Below are positions 56,328-64,000 of a DNA stretch of 64,000 nt, one piece after another. The notes under the pieces are model-generated. The model did no database searches. It had not been told where the DNA came from and saw only the letters and a program-made list of their open reading frames with translations. The DNA comes from Kiloniellaceae bacterium (lineage in GTDB: Bacteria > Pseudomonadota > Alphaproteobacteria > Kiloniellales > J153), in NCBI GenBank assembly GCA_021776115.1, contig JAJFGN010000001.1, positions 84,574 through 148,573 of the forward strand, written 5' to 3'. How positions within the stretch are numbered: position 1 is the first letter of the stretch; each line of letters starts with the position of its first letter. The position numbers and the translations under genes are program-made.

Positions 56328-58112
56328 ATGACCCTTACGCAAGCTCTGCTCTTCGGCATTCTCGGCGCGACGCTGGTCCTCTTCGCTTGGGGCCGGGTGC
56401 GTTACGATATTGTCGCCGTCCTCGCCCTCTTGGCAACGGTGCTGAGCGGAATCGTTCCCGCCGGCTTGGCGTTCAGCGGTTTCGGTCACCCGGCCGTCAT
56501 CACCGTCGCGGCGATCCTGGTTCTGTCGCGCGCGGTCCGCGACTCGGGCATTGTCGAACCGGCCGCGCGTTATCTGCGGCCCTTGGCCGATCGGCCGCAC
56601 ACACAGGTGCTGGCGATCACGGGTTTGGCCGCAGTCTGTTCCGCATTTATGAACAATGTTGGGGCCTTGGCGATTATTCTTCCGATCGCCCTTCAAAGCG
56701 CGGATGCCGCCAAGCGGCCACCCAGCCAGCTTCTCATGCCGCTTAGTTTCGGCACTCTTTTGGGCGGCCTGGCAACGCTGATCGGCACCCCGCCGAACAT
56801 CATTATCGCGAGCGCCCGCATGGCGGAAACCGGCCAAGCCTTCGCCATGTTCGATTTCGCGCCGGTCGGTATCGGTGTCGCGGTGGTCGGGGTTCTCTTT
56901 GTCTCGTTCATCGGGTGGCGTTTTCTGCCCACGCGCGATGCGGGTCAGGCGGTCGAGGACGCCCGGTCCTTGTTCCATATCGAGGACTACATCACCGAAG
57001 TGCGCCTGCAAGAAGAATCGCCCTTCGTGGGACGCCGCTTGATAGACCTGGAGGCCTTGGGCGAGGGCGACGTGGCCGTGGTCGCCTTGGTCCGCCGCAA
57101 AGATCGGATGCTGGCGCCATCGGGTTATTTGAGATTGCAAGCCGGCGATGTCCTGATCCTCGAAGCCGACCCGGCGGCGCTTCAAAAGGTTGTCGACGAG
57201 GGCAAGCTCGACTCGCTCGGCGCCGCGAAGATGTCGGTCGAAAGCTTGCGCTCCGAGCGTGTCATGCTCGCCGAGGCGGTGATCACGCCGGGATCTCGCC
57301 TGGAGGGGCGGACCGCGCAAGCGATGCGCCTGCACACGCGATTCGGACTCAATCTGCTCGGCATAGCCCGCCAAGGCGCGCCCATCACCGAACGGCTGGG
57401 CCGGGTTCGCTTGACGGCCGGCGACGTTCTGCTTTTGCAGGGAGAGCGCGACTCCATGCCCGAATCCTTAGCGGCGCTCGGCTGTCTAACGCTCGCGGGG
57501 CGGGATATTTCGCTTGGCCGGCGCAAGATCCGTTGGGCCGCCCCGATCATTTTCGCGGTCGCCATCGCCCTGGTGGTGGGAGGCGCCCTACCGCCCCAAA
57601 TCGCCTTCGTCGCCGCCGCCATCGGCCTGGTCTTGGCCCGCGAGATCAACCCGCGTGACCTTTACGATTCTATCGAGTGGCCGATTATCGTCCTTCTAGG
57701 CGCCCTCATCCCGGTCGGCGTGGCCTTGGAGACCACCGGCGCCACCGAGGTGATCACGGCGCCCATACTGGCGCTGCAGGGTCAGGTGCCGATCTGGATG
57801 TTGCTGGCCCTGCTAATGATCGTGACCATGCTGCTGTCGGATATCATGAACAACGCCGCCACGGCGGTGATCATGGCGCCGCTCAGCATCGGCATCGCCA
57901 AGGGCCTGGGGGTTAGCGTCGACCCGTTCCTGATGGCGGTCGCGGTCGGCGCCTCCTCGACTTATCTGACGCCGATCGGGCACCAGTCCAACCTCTTGGT
58001 CATGGGGCCGGGCGGGTACCGTTTCGGCGATTATTGGCGCATGGGCCTGCCACTCGATATCTTGATTGTCTTGGTCGCGGTCCCGCTCATTCTCGTCGTA
58101 TGGCCGTTGTAG
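56328..58112 (+). CDS. SLC13 family permease with TrkA-C (RCK_C) domains
   Basis: AFMNNVGALAIILPIALQSA... TLIGTPPNIIIASARM... AGDVLILEADPAALQKV; MNNAATAVIMAPLSIGIAKGLG. Confidence 0.93.
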   Translation: MTLTQALLFGILGATLVLFAWGRVRYDIVAVLALLATVLSGIVPAGLAFSGFGHPAVITVAAILVLSRAVRDSGIVEPAARYLRPLADRPHTQVLAITGLAAVCSAFMNNVGALAIILPIALQSADAAKRPPSQLLMPLSFGTLLGGLATLIGTPPNIIIASARMAETGQAFAMFDFAPVGIGVAVVGVLFVSFIGWRFLPTRDAGQAVEDARSLFHIEDYITEVRLQEESPFVGRRLIDLEALGEGDVAVVALVRRKDRMLAPSGYLRLQAGDVLILEADPAALQKVVDEGKLDSLGAAKMSVESLRSERVMLAEAVITPGSRLEGRTAQAMRLHTRFGLNLLGIARQGAPITERLGRVRLTAGDVLLLQGERDSMPESLAALGCLTLAGRDISLGRRKIRWAAPIIFAVAIALVVGGALPPQIAFVAAAIGLVLAREINPRDLYDSIEWPIIVLLGALIPVGVALETTGATEVITAPILALQGQVPIWMLLALLMIVTMLLSDIMNNAATAVIMAPLSIGIAKGLGVSVDPFLMAVAVGASSTYLTPIGHQSNLLVMGPGGYRFGDYWRMGLPLDILIVLVAVPLILVVWPL

Positions 58113-58127
58113 GAGGTCTCAAAACTC

Positions 58128-58559
58128 ATGACGGCGCAAACCGACATCGTTCGCCTGTTCTACGACGAGATGTGGAACAAGGCGGATAAATCCCGTATTC
58201 CCGAGGTCTTTCATCCCGACTTCACGTTCCGGGGATCGCTGGGCCCGGTGCTGGTCGGGCACGACCAATTCGCGGGTTATGTCGATGACGTCGTAGGGGC
58301 CCTACCGGACTTTGTCTGCGATATCCTCGAGACCACGGAGCAAGACGAGCGGATGGTCGCCAAAATGCTGTTTCACGGCTCACACCGGGGCGAAATGCTC
58401 GGCTATGCCCCCAGTGGCAAGCGAGTCGCGTGGCACGGCAGCGCACATTTCACCTTCCGCGACGGCCTGGTCGCCGATCTCTGGGTGTTGGGAGACGTGC
58501 ACGGCCTGATTCAGGCGCTGGAGGCCAACAACAGCGGCCTTCCTAAAGCATCGTCTTAG
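58128..58559 (+). CDS. SnoaL-like ester cyclase family protein
   Basis: VRLFYDEMWNKADKSRIPEVFHPDFTFRGSLGP... DFVCDILETTEQDERMVAKMLFHGSHRGEMLGYAPSGKRVAWHGSAHFTFRDG. Confidence 0.85.
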   Translation: MTAQTDIVRLFYDEMWNKADKSRIPEVFHPDFTFRGSLGPVLVGHDQFAGYVDDVVGALPDFVCDILETTEQDERMVAKMLFHGSHRGEMLGYAPSGKRVAWHGSAHFTFRDGLVADLWVLGDVHGLIQALEANNSGLPKASS

Positions 58560-59020
58560 CTGGCGTCACCGGTTCCTGGCCGTTTGAGAAAGATGTGGAT
58601 GGCCACGAAGGTCATCACGGTGTCCCCAGCCTGATTCTTGATTTCGTAGGCCATGTTCAAGGTCCCCCGATCCGGGCGTGAGCGCGACTCGCGCTTGGAG
58701 ACAACCTCGCCCTCTGTGTAAAGAGTGTCGCCGGGGCGTACCGGGGCCAGCCAGCGCAATTCCTCCATACCCGGCGAGCCGAGCGAGCAGGCATTGATGA
58801 CATTGGCCTGGTAGAACAACCGGAACCCGAGAGCGAGAGTTTGAAAGCCGCTGGCGATCAGGCCGCCGTATGGAGACTCGGCCGCCGCTTCTTTATCTAG
58901 ATGAAAGGGTTGGGGGTCATAGCTCAGTGCGAAGTCGAGGATTTGCGACTCGCTCAAAGTGGCCCCAGGGCTGCGGAAGCGCTCGCCGGTCTCGAAGTCC
59001 TCGAAGTAACGTACCGTCAT
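58556..59020 (-). CDS. MaoC family dehydratase
   Basis: RYFEDFETGERFRSPGATLSESQILDFALSYDPQPFHLDKEAAAESPYGGLIASGFQTLAL; hot-dog fold motif. Confidence 0.9.
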   Translation of the reverse strand: MTVRYFEDFETGERFRSPGATLSESQILDFALSYDPQPFHLDKEAAAESPYGGLIASGFQTLALGFRLFYQANVINACSLGSPGMEELRWLAPVRPGDTLYTEGEVVSKRESRSRPDRGTLNMAYEIKNQAGDTVMTFVAIHIFLKRPGTGDAS

Positions 59021-59235
59021 GACCTATCCCTCCCACGACCCGCGCCTATCCCGATGGCCGCGAGTATGCCGATCCGTGGCCGAGATCGCCAGCCGGGCTG
59101 TGCCCCTGAACGGTGCACGGCCCCGAGGGGAGCCGGGTCCGCCCGAGCGGTACAATATTTCGCTGTATTTTAACCAATTTATGCCAGCATTGGTTGTTTA
59201 CTCGCCGCTCCAGTATTTTCTCAAAATGGCGGACA

Positions 59236-60663
59236 ATGGCCCCAGCCGCGCCGACACCCGAAAACGAAGCCCGGCGCCTTGAGCGGTTGAGAGGCTATCG
59301 GATTCTCGATACCCCTCCCAGCGAGGCCTTCGACCGCGTTGCTCGCCTGGCGAGCCGGATCCTGCGGATGCCGATCGCGCTGGTCTCACTCCTGGACGCG
59401 GAGCGCCAGTGGTTCAAGGCCAAGGTCGGTTTGGACGCCAATGAGACCCCGCGCGACGTGGCGTTCTGTGCCCATACGATATGTGACACACAGGTCATGA
59501 TCGTGCCCGATGCCATGGCGGATGGACGCTTCGCCGACAATCCCCTTGTTACCGGCGATCCCAGTATTCGTTTCTACGCCGGCGCGCCACTGCGCACGAC
59601 CGATGGCCTCAACATGGGAACGCTGTGCGTCATCGATCGCGCCCCGCGCGAATTTTCCGACGAGGATAAAGCGCTACTCGAGGATCTGGCCCGCATAGTA
59701 ATCGACGAAATGGAGCTACTTCGACTGGCCGAGGCCGAACGGCTGGCGCAGACGCGCCTCGTGGACGCAGTCGATGCCCTGCCGGATGGGTTCGTTCTCT
59801 ACGACCGGGACGACCGCCTTGTCTTGTGCAACGAGAGATACCGCGAGATCTATGCGGATAGCGCCGACCTTCTGGTCGCTGGTGCCGCCTTCGAGGACGT
59901 GATCCGCGTGGGCGTTGCCCGCGGGCAATACCCGGATGCGATCGGCCGCGAGGCGGACTGGATCCGCGAACGCCTGGATCATCATCGCAACCCAAGCGAC
60001 CCGATCGAACAGCGCCTGCTCAACGGCCGATGGCTGCGGATCGAGGAACGCAAGACCAGGGACGGTGGCCTTGTCGGCTTCCGAATCGACATTACGGAAC
60101 TCAAGCGGCGGGCGTTCGAGCTCGAGCGGCTTGCCTCCACGGATCACCTTACCGGCGCGCTGAACCGGCGCCGTTTCCTAGAGCTCGCAGAGGCCGAAGT
60201 CCGTCGTGCGCAGCGTTATCAACGTTCGGTCGCGGTTTGTCTTCTGGACGTGGATCAATTCAAGAGCGTCAACGACACGCACGGTCACGCCGTGGGCGAT
60301 CTTGTATTGCAGGCCCTGATTGAGCGCAGCCACGAGATGATGCGGGAGCAGGATATGATCTGCCGTTACGGTGGAGAAGAGTTTGCGATCCTGCTTCCGG
60401 AGACCGGACTCGCCGGCGCCCGCCAAGCCATGGAGCGTCTCCGGCAAGCGCTCGCGGACTTGAAGATACCGACCGGCAAGGCGGAGATCGGCACGACCGT
60501 CAGCGTCGGCGTCGCAATTAGCCAATCGGCCGACGAGAGTCTGGACACAATGCTCGCGCGTGCCGACAAGGCGCTTTATCAAGCCAAGATCACCGGGCGC
60601 AATCGCGTGGTCGTGGCCAGCGAGGTATCGGAACTCGGCACCGGGCCGCAGGCGGTAGCCTAA
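59236..60663 (+). CDS. GAF-PAS-GGDEF diguanylate cyclase
   Basis: GAF-like ETPRDVAFCAHTIC...; PAS-like DALPDGFVLYDRDDRLVLCNERYREIY; DHLTGALNRRRFLEL... MICRYGGEEFAILLPETGL. Start set at MAPAAPTPE. Confidence 0.9.
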   Translation: MAPAAPTPENEARRLERLRGYRILDTPPSEAFDRVARLASRILRMPIALVSLLDAERQWFKAKVGLDANETPRDVAFCAHTICDTQVMIVPDAMADGRFADNPLVTGDPSIRFYAGAPLRTTDGLNMGTLCVIDRAPREFSDEDKALLEDLARIVIDEMELLRLAEAERLAQTRLVDAVDALPDGFVLYDRDDRLVLCNERYREIYADSADLLVAGAAFEDVIRVGVARGQYPDAIGREADWIRERLDHHRNPSDPIEQRLLNGRWLRIEERKTRDGGLVGFRIDITELKRRAFELERLASTDHLTGALNRRRFLELAEAEVRRAQRYQRSVAVCLLDVDQFKSVNDTHGHAVGDLVLQALIERSHEMMREQDMICRYGGEEFAILLPETGLAGARQAMERLRQALADLKIPTGKAEIGTTVSVGVAISQSADESLDTMLARADKALYQAKITGRNRVVVASEVSELGTGPQAVA

Positions 60664-61166
60664 CCGGCCTCAGGAAAGACCGCGGTGCCGGTTAGGTCCA
60701 GCGACAGGTAGCGTACATCCTCAAGCGGATTGTCGTAGTAAGCTGGAATTTCGCAAAACCCAAAACTTTCGTACAGCGCCCGCGCCTCCGCCATGAATCC
60801 CAGCGTATCCAGGCACATGGTGCGATAGCCGGCGACGGGCGCCGCGCGGATACAGGTCTCGGCGAGGCGGCGGCCAAGACCGATCCCCCGAAAGTCCGGC
60901 CGGATCCAAAGCCGTTTCATCTCGCATTCCCCGTCTTCCAAAGGCCGCAGCCCGATGCAGCCGGCCAAGCGGCCGTCCGCATGAGCCAGCCACAAGCCGC
61001 CGGCCGGCGGACTGTACTTGCCCGGAAGACTGGCCAACTCCTCATCGAAGTCCTGGAAACAAAGATCGACGTCAAGCCATTGCTGATACTCGATAAACAG
61101 TTCGCGCACCGCCTCCATCGCCTGCGCGCCTTTCGCGGGCGCGATGACGATTTGGCGGCTAGACAC
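60660..61166 (-). CDS. GNAT family N-acetyltransferase
   Basis: CEMKRLWIRPDFRGIGLGRRLAETCIRAAPVAGYRTMCLDTLGFMAEARALYESFGF. Confidence 0.9.
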   Translation of the reverse strand: MSSRQIVIAPAKGAQAMEAVRELFIEYQQWLDVDLCFQDFDEELASLPGKYSPPAGGLWLAHADGRLAGCIGLRPLEDGECEMKRLWIRPDFRGIGLGRRLAETCIRAAPVAGYRTMCLDTLGFMAEARALYESFGFCEIPAYYDNPLEDVRYLSLDLTGTAVFPEAG

Positions 61167-61962
61167 GAATTTGCCCCTCCATGTAGGGCACGACCTGGCC
61201 GGAGATGAGAACCCGCGCGCCCTTGTCCTCGACGATCAGCTCGCCACCGCGCTTCGAGATTTGCCGCGCGATCATCTTCGATTTTCCCAGGCGCTTGGAC
61301 CAATAGGGGGTCAGGATGCAGTGGGCCGAGCCGGTGACCGGGTCCTCCGGAATACCCGATTGCGGCGCGAAGAAGCGTGAGACGAAATCGCTTTCGCTGC
61401 CTGGCGCGGTCGCGATGACGCCCCGCGTTTTCAAGGCCGCCACTTTGGTCATATCGGGCCGCATGTCGCGCACATCGGCTTCGCTTTGAAATACAGCCAT
61501 CAGGTCCATAGCTTGCCAGATTTCGACCGGCGCGGCGCCCAAGGCCGCGACCACGTCCGGATCGTCCGGCACGCGCGCGCGCTTCAGGGCCGGGAAATCG
61601 AGCGTGAAGGCCTCGCCCTGGCGCGTCACGGTCAAAACGCCGCTACGGGTGTGAAAACGGATCGAGTCGGCACCGGGCCGCAACCGATTGGCGATGACGT
61701 AAGCGCTTCCCAAAGTGGCATGCCCGCAGAGGTCGACCTCGGCAGCAGGCGTGAACCAGCGCAATTTGTAGTCGGCCCCCTGCTCCACCAGAAATGCCGT
61801 CTCCGACAGATTGTTTTCGGCGGCGATGGCCTGCAGGGTTTCGTCCGGCAACCAGGCCTCAAGCGGACAGACAGCCGCCGGGTTGCCTTTGAAAACCTCA
61901 GACGCGAAAGCATCGACCTGATAAATCGGTATATCCATTGTTACTTTCTCCCCTGCTCTCAA
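61159..61962 (-). CDS. PhzF family isomerase/epimerase
   Basis: IPIYQVDAFASEVFKGNPAAVCPLEAWLPDETLQAIAAENNLSETAFLV... FTPAAEVDLCGHATLGSAYVI. Confidence 0.95.
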   Translation of the reverse strand: MRAGEKVTMDIPIYQVDAFASEVFKGNPAAVCPLEAWLPDETLQAIAAENNLSETAFLVEQGADYKLRWFTPAAEVDLCGHATLGSAYVIANRLRPGADSIRFHTRSGVLTVTRQGEAFTLDFPALKRARVPDDPDVVAALGAAPVEIWQAMDLMAVFQSEADVRDMRPDMTKVAALKTRGVIATAPGSESDFVSRFFAPQSGIPEDPVTGSAHCILTPYWSKRLGKSKMIARQISKRGGELIVEDKGARVLISGQVVPYMEGQIRV

Positions 61963-62219
61963 AACTCACGACCCCGGCGACGCCAGAACGGAAGCGTCAC
62001 CTCGGCGGCCACATCGGCGCGTGTCAGCCCGATGTCCTTCAGCATGCGGTCCTCCAGCTTGGCCAGCGCGATTCGCTGGGCCCTCCTCTCTTGCCATGCC
62101 AGTAGCGTGTCCGCCGCCCGCTGCAAGGTCTCGCACAAGCGGAACCCGATCCCCAAGCTAGGTGGCCGGCTATCGCCAAGCGGAAGGCCGAGCGATCTTC
62201 GTTTCAATATTGTATGCAT
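61959..62219 (-). CDS. DUF1127 domain-containing protein
   Basis: C-terminal AQRIALAKLEDRMLKDIGLTRADVAAEVTLPFWRR. Confidence 0.85.
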   Translation of the reverse strand: MHTILKRRSLGLPLGDSRPPSLGIGFRLCETLQRAADTLLAWQERRAQRIALAKLEDRMLKDIGLTRADVAAEVTLPFWRRRGREF

Positions 62220-62313
62220 TCATTTATACCATCTATTCGGATTGACACCATATCTTGGTTGGTATTGACTGTATTGAACCAAAGACGAAACGGTCAAACG
62301 GAATATTGTCACC

Positions 62314-63711
62314 ATGACAAATTGGACACCCGATCTGGCATCCCGAAGTGGACCGCGCTACCTCGCCATCGCGGACGCCTTGGCGGCGGATGTGGCGGCG
62401 GGAAATTTCCACTCCGGCGATCGCCTGCCGACCCACCGCGACTTGGCGTGGCGTATGGGTGTGACGGTGGGAACCGTCAGCCGCGCCTACGCGGAGGCGG
62501 AGCGGCGCGGCCTCATCGGCGGCGAAGTCGGCCGCGGCACCTACATTCGTGCGGCACCTGCGGATGCTGGCAACCTCTTGGCCCACGACAGGGACGAGTC
62601 CGAAAACCTAATCGATCTGACCTTCAACTTCCCACCCCCAGCGGCCGAAGGCGGCGTTTTGGGCGAGACCTTGGTCGAGATCGCGGGCGACGAGAACGAG
62701 CTTCAATCCCTGCTGGCCTATCAGCCCTGCGCCGGACGCCGCGCCCATCGGGCCGCCGGGGCAAAGTGGATTGCTCTTAGCGGATTGGAGGTAGACCCGG
62801 AGCGGGTCGTGGTCACCGGCGGTGCCCAACACGGCATGCTAACCGCCCTGGCGGCGCTGACCCGGCCCGGCGACCGGGTGGCGACGGAGGCGCTGAGTTA
62901 CCCCGGAATAAAGCTGGCCGCACGCCTGCTCGGCCTGCGCCTCGACGGCCTGGCGATGGACGACGACGGCATTATCCCGGAGGCCTTCGACGCGCTGTGC
63001 CGGAGCGGGGAGATCAAGGCGCTCTACTGCGTCCCGACTCTTCAGAATCCAACCACCATCACCATGCCGGCGGAGCGGCGGGCCGCCATCGCGGGAATCG
63101 CGCGCCGCCATGGCGTGGCGATCGTCGAGGACGATCTCATGCGTCTTTTGATCCCCGACGCGCCGCCGCCGATAACGAGCTATGCGCCGGAGCTGTCCTA
63201 TTACATAACCAGCCTGTCCAAGACCGTGGCCCCGGGTCTGCGTATAGGTTTCGTTGCCGGACCGCCCGAGGCGGTGGACCGGCTGGCGGCCGCGGTACGC
63301 ACGGCCTGTTGGATGGCCGCGCCCTTGACCATAGAGGTCGGGGCGCGCTGGATAACCGACGGGCGTGCGGAACGCATACTCGCGGCCCGGCGGCGCGAGG
63401 CGGCGGCCCGCCGGACGCGCACGCTGGCCATCCTCGGCCACTACGATGTCAAATGCGGCGAAGGCAGCCTGCATCTGTGGCTGAGCGTGCCCGACCCCTG
63501 GCACGCCAGCGCCTTGGTCGCCGAAGCCCGCGCGCGGGGCGTCGCGATCACCCCGGCGGATGCCTTCGCGATCAAGCGCCAGGATGCGACCCACGCGGTC
63601 AGGGTGTGCTTCGGCGCCGCGGTAGACATGGCCGCGCTGGAGCGCGCGGTCAACATCCTGGCGGAGCTGCTGGAGAGCGAGCCGCCTGAGTCTCTCGGTG
63701 CTGTGGTTTAG
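62314..63711 (+). CDS. MocR-type PLP-dependent aminotransferase/GntR regulator
   Basis: GntR wHTH (GDRLPTHRDLAWRMGVTVGTVSRAYAEAERRGLI) plus aminotransferase class I domain (VVTGGAQHGML..., SYYITSLSKTVAPGLRIGFV). Confidence 0.93.
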   Translation: MTNWTPDLASRSGPRYLAIADALAADVAAGNFHSGDRLPTHRDLAWRMGVTVGTVSRAYAEAERRGLIGGEVGRGTYIRAAPADAGNLLAHDRDESENLIDLTFNFPPPAAEGGVLGETLVEIAGDENELQSLLAYQPCAGRRAHRAAGAKWIALSGLEVDPERVVVTGGAQHGMLTALAALTRPGDRVATEALSYPGIKLAARLLGLRLDGLAMDDDGIIPEAFDALCRSGEIKALYCVPTLQNPTTITMPAERRAAIAGIARRHGVAIVEDDLMRLLIPDAPPPITSYAPELSYYITSLSKTVAPGLRIGFVAGPPEAVDRLAAAVRTACWMAAPLTIEVGARWITDGRAERILAARRREAAARRTRTLAILGHYDVKCGEGSLHLWLSVPDPWHASALVAEARARGVAITPADAFAIKRQDATHAVRVCFGAAVDMAALERAVNILAELLESEPPESLGAVV

Positions 63712-64000
63712 GGAAACTCTTTCACCGTATGGCCGTGATTGACGGGGCCGTGGCCACCGCCAAAACCCGGCGCGGTGCGGATCGCTTCGTGCAAGTAGTC
63801 GCGGGCGCGTACCACGGCCTCTGACAAAGACAGATCTTGCGCGAGGCCGGTCGCGATCGCCGAGGCCAGGGTACAGCCGGTGCCGTGGGTGTGCCGGGTT
63901 TCGATCCGGGGGCTGGCAAAGGTCTCCACGCTTTCGTGTGTGATCAGAAGATCGATCACCGTCTCGCCGCTTAGGTGGCCACCCTTAAGCAGAACCGCAT
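63708..64000 (-). CDS. thiD: hydroxymethylpyrimidine/phosphomethylpyrimidine kinase (partial, N-terminus beyond the window)
   Basis: Minus-strand reading: AVLLKGGHLSGETVIDLLITHESVETFASPRIETRHTHGTGCTLASAIATGLAQDLSLSEAVVRARDYL; the HTHGTGCTLASAIA motif is diagnostic. Confidence 0.9.
   Translation of the reverse strand, partial: AVLLKGGHLSGETVIDLLITHESVETFASPRIETRHTHGTGCTLASAIATGLAQDLSLSEAVVRARDYLHEAIRTAPGFGGGHGPVNHGHTVKEFP

Noticed and set aside
1-64000. CRISPR arrays, tRNA/rRNA genes, prophage or insertion sequences
   Set aside because: No regularly spaced repeats, no recognisable tRNA or rRNA sequence and no transposase/integrase ORFs were seen; only REP-like palindromes.

Overview
GC-rich bacterial chromosomal window. 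The gene families and order (korA/fprA, fabD-fabG-acpP-fabF-mltG, rpsF-rpsR-rplI-dnaB-alr, mlaEF-radA-cvpA-purF, der-bamB, purA-hisZ, serC-serA) suggest an alphaproteobacterium, possibly Rhodospirillales-like; this is inference and was not searched. It is densely coded, with many ATGA start/stop overlaps. I saw no rRNA, tRNA, CRISPR array, prophage or transposase. The most interesting accessory region is about 24.8-40.4 kb. It holds a corrinoid/tetrahydrofolate methyl-transfer module: a corrinoid protein, a DUF1638 protein, a small 'virulence factor'-type protein, a MetF-like protein, a MeTr-like methyltransferase and a RACo-like ferredoxin/ASKHA reactivase, with no substrate methyltransferase (MttB family) in the window. 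This is followed by an HD protein resembling diiron oxygenases of the PhnZ/MIOX type, a GlxA/GbdR-like AraC regulator, and a divergent heterotetrameric sarcosine oxidase operon (soxBDAG). Other points of interest are an orphan PstS-like/histidine kinase pair next to the prkA-yeaH-spoVR stress operon, six of eight convergent gene pairs sharing an exact 4-nt stop-codon overlap, REP-like palindromes, short tandem microduplications at gene junctions, and low-complexity tails on ribosomal proteins and C1 enzymes. Product names come from reading translated motifs and were not checked by any search.
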